DNA of 5,128 nt. It comes from Aquisalimonas sp. (lineage in GTDB: Bacteria > Pseudomonadota > Gammaproteobacteria > Nitrococcales > Aquisalimonadaceae). The stretch spans positions 1 to 5,128 of the forward strand of contig SKYZ01000117.1 in the NCBI GenBank assembly GCA_007127625.1. Direction: 5' to 3'. Of the stretch, positions 1-5,128 are shown piece by piece (the stretch's first letter is position 1; every line of letters starts with the position of its first letter). The position numbers were made by a program, and so were the translations under genes. Below the pieces are notes generated by a model. The model did not search any database. It worked only from the letters and a program-made list of their open reading frames with translations, and was not told the origin of the DNA.

Positions 1-1109
1 CAGGCCGCAGCCTGTCCGAGCATCTTGCCGGTGGAGCCGTATCCCGGATCGCGGTCCCCGGTCACCTGCACCCGCAACTCCCGGCCGTCGGGGGTGCGAC
101 CGAGAAAGCGCAGATCGTAGAAGCCCTTTTCCTGAGCTTCCGGGCTCGGCCCCTCCCCCGGCCCGGGCAGCACGAAGCGTTGCAGCAGCCAGCGCAACGG
201 CGGCACGGCTGCAGCCATCGCCAGCGCGCCGGTTGCCAGCGCCGTCACCGTTGCCGTCATCCGGCCCCGGAATCCTCGGCCGGTCATCAATGCCTCGTCG
301 TACTGGAAATCCACCCCGTAGGCATGATCGGAGAGGGCGTTCGAGCGCAGGACCACGCGGGTGTTCACCGGGCCCATGATGAACGGCGCCACCCAGGCGC
401 CGAAATCGGGATCCTGCGCAGCGAAACGGATGCGCGGCTGGCGAGCCGCCATGCGGTGCCCCTTCGGGCACAGCGAATACGGATCCGCCAGTTCCCGCCG
501 AAGCTGCCGGTCCCGCCGGGCCTCCTGGATCACGTTCATCACGCTCGCGACGGTGCCCCCGGACATGCCGCCACGGATCGCGCGCACGCGCATTTTCACC
601 CGGGTCGCCGGCTCTCCGAATCGCTCCCGGGCGTGTTGCTGCAGGAAATACACACCCACGTCCGAGGGGATGGAATCGAACCCGCAGCAGTGCACGATGC
701 GGGTCCCGGTCTCCCGGGCGCGCTGCTCGTAGCGACCCAGCATGCGCCGGATCCACTGGATTTCACCGGTGAGGTCACAGTAGTCCGTACCCGACTCCAC
801 GCAGGCCCGGACCAGCGGTTCGCCGTACAGGGCGTACGGCCCCACGGTGGAGACAACGACCCGGGTGTCTGCGCACAGGCGCTGCAGTGACTGGTCGTCG
901 CACGCGTCCGCGATCACCATGGGCAGCGACTCTCCGCGCTCCCCCAGTGTTTTCTTCAGTGCGGCGAGTTTGTCCCGGGAGCGCCCCGCGACCGCCCAGC
1001 GGAGTTCTCTGCCGTCGGTGCCGAAGATCTCGGCCAGATAGTCGGTCAGGATGCTGCCAACGAAACTCGTGGCCCCGAAAACCACCAGATCGTACTGCGT
1101 ATCCTCCAT
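1..1109 (-). CDS. Saccharopine dehydrogenase-like / trans-acting enoyl reductase family protein (3' end cut off by window edge)
   Basis: The reading frame opens at ATG 1109-1107 and stays open to the window edge, giving 369 residues without a stop. An N-terminal Rossmann fold is visible: V10-F11 followed by GATSFVG (residues 12-18) is the dinucleotide loop, and AGRS (41-44) after the second strand has an Arg that suggests NADP(H). Further family blocks are STVGPYALYGEPLV (87-100), GTDYCDLTGE (107-116), CCGFDSIPSDVGV (141-153), RGGMSGGT (179-186) and TGDRDPGYGSTGKML (350-364). A hydrophobic stretch at about 286-303 may touch the membrane. These blocks match the saccharopine dehydrogenase-like COG3268 family, which includes mycobacterial trans-acting enoyl reductases such as Rv2953 of about 418 residues. 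Relatives continue some 30-50 residues past the edge. True lysine-pathway saccharopine dehydrogenase is unlikely, because the sequence follows the enoyl-reductase-like branch. No polyketide synthase is in view, so the substrate is unknown. The gene starts 77 bp after the dehydrogenase gene on the same strand and may share its transcript. The family call is firm; the function is not. Confidence 0.9.
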   Translation of the reverse strand, partial: MEDTQYDLVVFGATSFVGSILTDYLAEIFGTDGRELRWAVAGRSRDKLAALKKTLGERGESLPMVIADACDDQSLQRLCADTRVVVSTVGPYALYGEPLVRACVESGTDYCDLTGEIQWIRRMLGRYEQRARETGTRIVHCCGFDSIPSDVGVYFLQQHARERFGEPATRVKMRVRAIRGGMSGGTVASVMNVIQEARRDRQLRRELADPYSLCPKGHRMAARQPRIRFAAQDPDFGAWVAPFIMGPVNTRVVLRSNALSDHAYGVDFQYDEALMTGRGFRGRMTATVTALATGALAMAAAVPPLRWLLQRFVLPGPGEGPSPEAQEKGFYDLRFLGRTPDGRELRVQVTGDRDPGYGSTGKMLGQAAA

Positions 1110-1112
1110 GCG

Positions 1113-1122
1113 GCTTCCCCTT
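1113..1122 (-). promoter_or_regulatory. Ribosome binding site for the saccharopine dehydrogenase-like gene
   Basis: The minus strand reads GAAGGGGAAGCCGC and then ATG at 1109. The purine run AAGGGG ends 7 bases before the start and is a moderate Shine-Dalgarno match. An ATG further up at 1125-1123 lies in another frame and itself overlaps the purine run, which supports 1109 as the real start. Confidence 0.45.
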
Positions 1123-1129
1123 CATCCGT

Positions 1130-1142
1130 GCAAAGACGCATG
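1130..1142 (+). repeat. Shared 13-bp motif, copy 1 (GCAAAGACGCATG)
   Basis: The plus strand reads GCAAAGACGCATG 21 bp upstream of the start of the saccharopine dehydrogenase-like gene. The same 13 bases with one change (C to T at position 7) occur on the minus strand at 4244-4232 in the spacer upstream of the dehydrogenase gene. Relative to the genes the two copies are in opposite orientation. Both contain an imperfect dyad, TGC(G/A)TCTTTGCA. It could be a regulator site or chance; two copies cannot decide. Confidence 0.3.
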
Positions 1143-1186
1143 ATCCTACCAATGTTCCAGGCCGAGTTGTGGCCCCAGGGCGCACG

Positions 1187-4030
1187 TCACGACCGCGGCT
1201 GACTCACCTCGTCCACCAGCGCCATGATGGACCGGTACGGGATACCACCGTGCTCGGTCAGGCCGATTTCGCAGGTTCGCGAATTCGAGTAGCCGGCGAC
1301 ACACCCTGCCACCTGACTGCGCAGGGTCTTGAGGGCAGACCCGTTGAGCTCCGGCGTACGGAACCCCTTGTCACCGGCGAAGGCACAGCACTGAATATCC
1401 GGCGGCACGGTAACATCGCTCGCGCAGGCACGGGCCACGGCAAGAAAAGTCGAACCCAGCCCCATGCGGGTGCTGGAACAGGTCACGTGAACGGCGATGG
1501 GCTCCTTCTTCGGGGTCACGCTCAGGCGGGGCAGCACCCGGTCGTGGATGAACGCAACCGGCTCCTGCAGTTCGAGCTCATCGCTGAGGGTCGTCTGCAT
1601 CCGCAGCGTACACGGGCTGGTATCGCACAGCACCGGATAGCGCCCGCCCTCACTGGCGTCCATGAGCACTTCACCGAGTTCCTCTGCCTTGCCGTCCGCC
1701 TGCTCGAACAGGCCCTTGGACTCGAAAGCCATGCCGCAGCAGAGTCCGTTGACCCCCGGGGGGATGATCACCCGGTAACCGGCCTTGCGAAGGACCGCCA
1801 GTGTCAAATCCATGGTGGAGCGTCCGTCGGGCTCCTGTCCGGAGGCGCCGAACATGCGGGTGGCACAGGACGGCAGATACACCACCGTGCCCGCATTTCC
1901 GGCCCTCTTGTGCTCGCGGTCCCCTTGTCGCAGAACCGCCATGGACGGCGCCGAGGGGGTCGCCGGCAGCCAGTGCGGCAGGCGACCACCACTGATTCGC
2001 CTGGCAACGCCTGTGATCCGCCCCATGGATTCGGTGCCCACCATCCGATGGACCAGGTCACTGGAGCGCAGAGCACCCCGGGCGAGTGCCGTGGCAGCGG
2101 CGAAGTGCCGTGCGGCAAAGGCAGCGCCACGGGTCCTGCCGCCATGTGCTTCCTCCCGCAGCCGGCGCACCAGATCCCCCGTGTTGATGTTCACCGGACA
2201 GGGCATGGCGCAGAGGCCGGTCGCTGCACAGGTCTCGATACCGTCGTAGGCATAGCCTTCACGCAGGGCGGCAAGCCGCTCGGGATCGCCACCGTTGCGC
2301 TCCAGGCGCGCGATCTCGCGACGGACCACAATGCGCTGGCGTGGCGTCAGCGTCAGGTCCCGGGACGGGCATACCGGCTCACAGAACCCGCACTCGATGC
2401 ACTTGTCGACAATGGGGTCGGCTGCCGGCAGGGGCTTGAGGTTCTGCAGATGCAGGTTCGGATTGCGGCTGAGCATCACCTCGGGGTTGAGCAGCGCATC
2501 CGGGTCGAACAGCTCCTTGATCCGCCACATCAGCTGATAGGCATCAGCACCCCACTCCAGTTCCACGAACGGCGCCATGTTCCGGCCGGTGCCGTGCTCC
2601 CCCTTGAGCGAGCCCTCGTACCGCACGCCCACCAGCTGAGCCAGTTCGTCCATCATGCCCTGATACCGGGCAACCTCCGCAGGGTCGTCGAACCCCTGCG
2701 GGAAGACAAAGTGCAGGTTGCCCTCCAGGGCGTGACCGAACAGGATCGCATTGTCGTAACCGTGGCGCCCGAGCATGGCGATGAGTTCCCCCACGCCCTC
2801 TTCCAGCTTGTCCATGGGGAACGCCACGTCCTCGATGACCACCGTGGTGCCGGTGTCCCGGACCGCACCCACGGCGGGGAACATGCCCTTGCGGATGTTC
2901 CAGTACAGCCCGTAGGTCTCGGGATCCCGGGCGAACTGCACCGTGTTGACCGTACTGATGGCATGCAGCGCCTCGTGAACCGCATCGCTGCGTACCGCCA
3001 GGGTCGCCTCGTCCTCGGCCCGCACGTCGATCAGCAACGCCGCAGCGCCTTCCGGCAGGCCCTTGAGGGTCGCCTCCATGCCGGGGGTATCCTCCACCGA
3101 TCGGAGTGCCGCGCGGTCCATCAGCTCCACGGCCGCCACAGGGGTCGCCTCCAGACCCTTGAGGGCGGCGGTGGCGCGGCAGGCCGCGGCCATGTCCGGA
3201 AAGATCACCAGGGCGGCGGCCTTCAGCGCCTCGTCCGGAACGGTGTCGTAGGTGATGGAGTTGATGAAGCCCAGAGTGCCCTCGGAGCCGATCATCAGGT
3301 GCTTGAGGATTTCCACCCCGTCACTGAAGTCCACCAGGCTGTTGAGGGCGTAGCCGACGGTGTTCTTGAGCCGATACTTGTGCCGAATCCTCGCGGCCAG
3401 CTCCTCGTGGGCCTGCGTCTCCCGCCCGAGAGCTTCCAGTGCTGCCACCAGATCGGCCCGGTCACGCCGGAAACGGGAGACGCTGTCCCGGTTGGCGGTA
3501 TCCAGAACGGTGCCGTCGACCAATGTCACCTTGATGTCCCGAACGGTCCGGTAACTGTTCTGCGCCGTACCGCAGCACATGCCGGAGGCATTGTTGGCGG
3601 CAATGCCGCCGACCATGCAGGCCCCGATGGATGCCGGGTCCGGCCCGATCTTGCGCCCGTAGGGTGCCAGCAGGCGATTCGCGTGGGCACCAATGACCCC
3701 TGGATCCAGGCGAATAGCGGCTCCGTCCTCGAGAATGTCGTGGCTCCGCCAGGTCTGCCCTAGCTGGATCAGAATGGAGTCGCTCACGGCCTGCCCGGAA
3801 AGGGATGTCCCGGCGGCGCGGAACGTCACCGGCGCTCTGGCCCGTCGACACTCGGCAAGCACGCGGGAGAGTTCATCGCCGGTATTGACGTGGACCACCG
3901 CCCGGGGAATCAGCCGGTAGAAGCTGGCATCGGTCCCGTAGGCGAGCAGGCGCACCGGATCTGTGCTCAGGCGCCCGGGCGGAACGATACGCCCCAGGGC
4001 ATCGATCAGGGTGGGATAGATATCGTGCAT
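1187..4030 (-). CDS. dld: FAD/Fe-S D-lactate dehydrogenase (quinone- or cytochrome-linked, Dld-II type; GlcD-GlcF-like fusion)
   Basis: This 947-residue protein should oxidise D-lactate to pyruvate and send electrons to the respiratory chain from the cytoplasmic face of the membrane. Residues 1-520 form the flavoprotein half. The FAD-binding PCMH domain has RAAGTSLSGQAVSD (71-84) and GPDPASIGACMVGGIAANNASG (in pieces over 129-150). The FAD-oxidase C-terminal domain has GHALEGNLHFVF (432-443), GEHGTGRN (477-484) and LFDPDALLNPEVML (507-520). Residues 541-625 form a ferredoxin-like domain: CIECGFCEPVCP supplies C544, C547, C550 and C554, and a second site supplies C601, C607 and C611 with Thr604 in one usual Cys position. 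Two cysteine-rich CCG-type modules follow: C722, C764-C765, C802/C807, then C851, C881-C882, C910/C920, the second reading CCA instead of CCG. The start at 4030 fits the family's N-terminus (YGTDASFYRLIP at 31-42) and has AGGAG 9 bases upstream. The length agrees with Shewanella Dld-II and Pseudomonas Dld, about 930-950 residues. The usual lactate neighbours lldP, lldD and lldR are absent in view, so another D-2-hydroxy acid remains possible. There is no signal peptide or membrane segment. Confidence 0.93.
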   Translation of the reverse strand: MHDIYPTLIDALGRIVPPGRLSTDPVRLLAYGTDASFYRLIPRAVVHVNTGDELSRVLAECRRARAPVTFRAAGTSLSGQAVSDSILIQLGQTWRSHDILEDGAAIRLDPGVIGAHANRLLAPYGRKIGPDPASIGACMVGGIAANNASGMCCGTAQNSYRTVRDIKVTLVDGTVLDTANRDSVSRFRRDRADLVAALEALGRETQAHEELAARIRHKYRLKNTVGYALNSLVDFSDGVEILKHLMIGSEGTLGFINSITYDTVPDEALKAAALVIFPDMAAACRATAALKGLEATPVAAVELMDRAALRSVEDTPGMEATLKGLPEGAAALLIDVRAEDEATLAVRSDAVHEALHAISTVNTVQFARDPETYGLYWNIRKGMFPAVGAVRDTGTTVVIEDVAFPMDKLEEGVGELIAMLGRHGYDNAILFGHALEGNLHFVFPQGFDDPAEVARYQGMMDELAQLVGVRYEGSLKGEHGTGRNMAPFVELEWGADAYQLMWRIKELFDPDALLNPEVMLSRNPNLHLQNLKPLPAADPIVDKCIECGFCEPVCPSRDLTLTPRQRIVVRREIARLERNGGDPERLAALREGYAYDGIETCAATGLCAMPCPVNINTGDLVRRLREEAHGGRTRGAAFAARHFAAATALARGALRSSDLVHRMVGTESMGRITGVARRISGGRLPHWLPATPSAPSMAVLRQGDREHKRAGNAGTVVYLPSCATRMFGASGQEPDGRSTMDLTLAVLRKAGYRVIIPPGVNGLCCGMAFESKGLFEQADGKAEELGEVLMDASEGGRYPVLCDTSPCTLRMQTTLSDELELQEPVAFIHDRVLPRLSVTPKKEPIAVHVTCSSTRMGLGSTFLAVARACASDVTVPPDIQCCAFAGDKGFRTPELNGSALKTLRSQVAGCVAGYSNSRTCEIGLTEHGGIPYRSIMALVDEVSQPRS

Positions 4031-4103
4031 GGCATGGGACTCCTGCCTGGCACGGCGCTCCAGCGATCCGGGAAGATCGGGGAATAGGCGCTCCTGCCAT
4101 GCC
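4031..4103. repeat. Inverted repeat GGCATGG / CCATGCC flanking the ribosome binding site
   Basis: On the minus strand GGCATGG (4103-4097) is the exact reverse complement of CCATGCC (4037-4031), which directly precedes the dehydrogenase start codon. In RNA, pairing would bring the start region into a 7-bp stem with a loop of about 59 bases. The octamer GGCAGGAG also occurs twice in this stretch (4098-4091 and 4047-4040). The stem is short and the loop long, so a regulatory role is speculative. Confidence 0.2.
4040..4044 (-). promoter_or_regulatory. Ribosome binding site (AGGAG) of the dehydrogenase gene
   Basis: The minus strand reads AGGAG, then nine bases (TCCCATGCC), then ATG at 4030. This decides the start: the frame stays open upstream to 4396, but that extension has no family similarity and would run into the permease gene. 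A second, out-of-frame ATG at 4035-4033 sits 4 bases after AGGAG and would encode only nine residues before TGA at 4008-4006. Confidence 0.65.
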
Positions 4104-4177
4104 AGCGGAATCCCGAAGGGCTTGCTGCCGTGATGTGAACAACAGCGCCGGCCAAGCATCGCTACCCCGTCCGCGAG

Positions 4178-4194
4178 CACTGAACAGTCCAGTG
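4178..4194. repeat. 17-bp inverted repeat in the dehydrogenase leader
   Basis: The plus strand reads CACTG, seven bases, CAGTG, a perfect 5-bp dyad, with a nested ACTG-AA-CAGT at 4179-4188. It lies between the predicted promoter and the start codon. It could be an operator or a small leader hairpin. It does not match a LexA box (CTGT-N8-ACAG) or another operator I know. Confidence 0.22.
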
Positions 4195-4231
4195 AGCCGG
4201 CCACAGGGGCGATTCGGCGCCTCACTTGCAA

Positions 4232-4244
4232 CATGCATCTTTGC
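4232..4244 (-). repeat. Shared 13-bp motif, copy 2 (GCAAAGATGCATG)
   Basis: The minus strand reads GCAAAGATGCATG, matching 12 of 13 bases of the plus-strand motif at 1130-1142. It overlaps the proposed -10 region of the dehydrogenase promoter, where a repressor or activator could act. Three TGCA tetramers fall within 19 bp here (4227-4230, 4234-4237, 4242-4245), so part of the match may reflect a locally repetitive sequence. Confidence 0.3.
4237..4242 (-). promoter_or_regulatory. Candidate -10 hexamer of an ANR/FNR class II promoter
   Basis: If the ANR/FNR box centre (4271.5) is set at -41.5, the start of transcription falls at 4230 and the -10 hexamer at 4242-4237. That hexamer is AAAGAT, which keeps the important A at position 2 and T at position 6 of TATAAT (3 of 6 matches). 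It implies a leader of about 200 bases before the dehydrogenase ATG. The match is weak alone and rests on the spacing to the box. Confidence 0.3.
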
Positions 4245-4264
4245 AGAGCCCGGCGCAAGACCTC

Positions 4265-4278
4265 TTGACCCGGATCAA
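4265..4278 (-). promoter_or_regulatory. ANR/FNR-type binding box (TTGATCCGGGTCAA)
   Basis: The minus strand reads TTGATCCGGGTCAA, which fits the FNR/ANR/DNR consensus TTGAT-N4-(A/G)TCAA in both half sites; the flanking C and G extend the dyad to 16 bp. FNR and ANR are oxygen-sensing [4Fe-4S] activators, and DNR-type relatives respond to nitric oxide. The box lies 235 bp upstream of the dehydrogenase start and about 47 bp past the permease stop, in a non-coding spacer and in the right orientation to drive the dehydrogenase. Expected output is activation under low oxygen. Binding is inferred from sequence only. Confidence 0.55.
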
Positions 4279-4325
4279 GACTTCCCCGCCCGGCGGCTGC
4301 AAGCGGAGGAGCCATGCGCTGACGA

Positions 4326-5128
4326 TCAGACCCGCATGCGGGCGGAACCGGTGACGGCCGTAACAAGCAGGCCCAGAGCAAGCGACACACCGCCAATCAC
4401 GAACACCGGCGGATAGGTGTCAACGATCCCGAATACGCCGGCCAGGGCGTACCCCCCCACGGCCTGGGCGAGGGCAAAGGACGTGGTGGCCCAGCCCCAG
4501 GCACGCTGGTGCTGCTCCAGCGGGACCAGCTGAGCAAGATAACCCGATGTCATGGAGACCAGCCCGGGCACCATGGCGCCCACCACCAGCGAACACAGCG
4601 ACACCAGCAGGAATGCCTCGGCAACGCTGGACAGGAGGACGGCACCGGACATCAGGGTCACGGACACCAGCAGCGCCCCGTACCAGCCGATGCGCCCGGC
4701 AAACCACCCGGAGAAGAATGGTCCGATGATGGCGCCCACGGCAAAGATGCTCCACTGGACCGAGGCGAACCCCGTACCGTGGCCCTGCTCCCGGGCGAGA
4801 AAATCCACCCAGAACAGCGTATGCGGCACATAGCCCACCGACTGCAGTCCATACGCGACCACCACCAGCATCACCACCAGCGACAGACCGCGACCAGCGG
4901 GTGCATCTTCGCTGGCCTGCGAGGCCACGGGCGACCTCCGCCTCCCCGGCCAGGCCCACCAGGTGGCGCCGCCAAGCACCAGGCAGAGCACGCCCTGTGC
5001 GATCCATGCCCAGCTCACCGATACAGTCGTGAGCCAGGGCACGATGTTGGCGGCGAACAGGATGCCCAGGCCAACACCGCTGAAGACCACGGCGCCGGCC
5101 ATGGGGCGCCGGCTCGGCGGGGTGCTGG
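4326..5128 (-). CDS. MFS transporter, YbfB/YjiJ-type (5' end cut off by window edge)
   Basis: The frame is open from the right edge to TGA at 4328-4326, giving 266 visible residues, so the upstream start is missing. The hydrophobic pattern gives about eight membrane segments (roughly residues 10-34, 39-58, 81-101, 120-141, 148-168, 170-192, 212-233, 240-259). These correspond to helices 5-12 of a 12-helix MFS permease, with a charged central loop at 61-79 (GRRRSPVASQ and on) between the two halves. Family-like blocks are FWVDFLAREQGHGTGFASVQW (in pieces over 105-125), GWFAGRIGW (140-148, the helix 8-9 loop) and PLEQHQRAWGWATTSFALAQAVGG (in pieces over 202-225), which resemble YbfB/YjiJ permeases. 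An in-frame Met at 5102 is internal, because coding continues upstream with STPPSRRP. The protein sits in the inner membrane. Its substrate is not known; an organic acid is a guess from the neighbouring dehydrogenase. No clear terminator follows it. Confidence 0.9.
   Translation of the reverse strand, partial: STPPSRRPMAGAVVFSGVGLGILFAANIVPWLTTVSVSWAWIAQGVLCLVLGGATWWAWPGRRRSPVASQASEDAPAGRGLSLVVMLVVVAYGLQSVGYVPHTLFWVDFLAREQGHGTGFASVQWSIFAVGAIIGPFFSGWFAGRIGWYGALLVSVTLMSGAVLLSSVAEAFLLVSLCSLVVGAMVPGLVSMTSGYLAQLVPLEQHQRAWGWATTSFALAQAVGGYALAGVFGIVDTYPPVFVIGGVSLALGLLVTAVTGSARMRV

Larger units (their letters stand above)
1110..1186. other. 77-bp spacer between the dehydrogenase gene and the downstream gene
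   Basis: No stem-loop followed by a T-run is seen on the minus strand, so termination between the two genes is not supported and read-through is likely. A -10-like TAGGAT (minus strand, 1148-1143) has no recognisable -35 partner. The spacer holds one copy of a 13-bp sequence, listed separately, that recurs upstream of the dehydrogenase gene. Confidence 0.5.

Noticed and set aside
1141..1153. TTGGTAGGATCAT, considered as a second ANR/FNR box or a promoter
   Set aside because: The half sites are separated by 3 instead of 4 bases and both deviate from consensus; TAGGAT inside it has no -35 element at 16-18 bp.
775..1185. 136-codon minus-strand frame over the first spacer
   Set aside because: It is out of frame with the saccharopine dehydrogenase-like gene, which has conserved motifs throughout this stretch; the frame's protein has no recognisable features.
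887..3763. 958-codon open frame on the plus strand opposite the dehydrogenase gene
   Set aside because: Its translation is rich in His, Gln, Gly and Arg with no recognisable domain, while the opposite strand encodes a complete, well-conserved enzyme. Long antisense frames are common in GC-rich genes.
4126..4141. GTGATGTGAAC, considered as a CRP site
   Set aside because: Only one half site (TGTGA) is present; no TCACA follows at 6 bases.
3873..4238. 121-codon minus-strand frame across the spacer and the dehydrogenase start
   Set aside because: It has no convincing ribosome binding site, no domain, and overlaps the first 50 or so codons of the dehydrogenase in another frame.
4286..4296. CCGCC-C-GGCGG palindrome after the permease stop, considered as a terminator
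   Set aside because: The loop would be one base and no T-run follows on the minus strand, so it is not a credible intrinsic terminator.
4031..4396. N-terminal extension of the dehydrogenase to an ATG at 4396
   Set aside because: The extra 122 residues show no family similarity, overlap the permease's 3' end and cover the ANR/FNR box. ATG 4030 has a good ribosome binding site and matches the family N-terminus.
5100..5102. ATG at 5102 as the permease start
   Set aside because: The frame continues upstream to the edge and the visible helices match only helices 5-12 of an MFS protein, so this Met is internal.

Overview
The window is GC-rich bacterial DNA with three protein genes. All are on the minus strand, so the order of transcription runs from high to low coordinates. 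Codon use, the ANR/FNR-type box and the protein sequences suggest a high-GC proteobacterium, most likely a gammaproteobacterium. This placement is an inference from protein style, not from a marker gene. No rRNA, tRNA, CRISPR array, insertion sequence or phage gene is visible.

Layout from high to low coordinates. (1) 5128-4326 is the C-terminal two thirds of a major facilitator superfamily permease of YbfB/YjiJ type; its N-terminus lies outside the window. (2) 4325-4031 is a 295-bp spacer. It holds a near-perfect ANR/FNR box, a -10-like hexamer exactly where a class II FNR promoter would place it, two weak inverted repeats and the ribosome binding site of the next gene. (3) 4030-1187 is a complete 947-residue flavin/iron-sulfur oxidoreductase, a GlcD+GlcF-like fusion that best fits the respiratory D-lactate dehydrogenase (Dld-II) family. 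(4) 1186-1110 is a 77-bp spacer with no clear terminator. (5) 1109-1 is the first 369 residues of a saccharopine dehydrogenase-like NAD(P)-binding protein (trans-acting enoyl reductase family). It runs off the left edge, probably only 30-50 residues short of its end.

The central gene would oxidise D-lactate, or a similar D-2-hydroxy acid, at the inner face of the membrane and pass electrons through FAD and Fe-S clusters to quinone. The upstream permease could carry an organic acid or another metabolite, but its substrate cannot be read from sequence. The downstream gene may be co-transcribed with the dehydrogenase, but no pathway link is known. The points most worth a second look are the ANR/FNR-type promoter architecture upstream of the dehydrogenase and a 13-bp sequence shared, with one mismatch, by the two spacers. 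I found no strong evidence of a wholly new system here.
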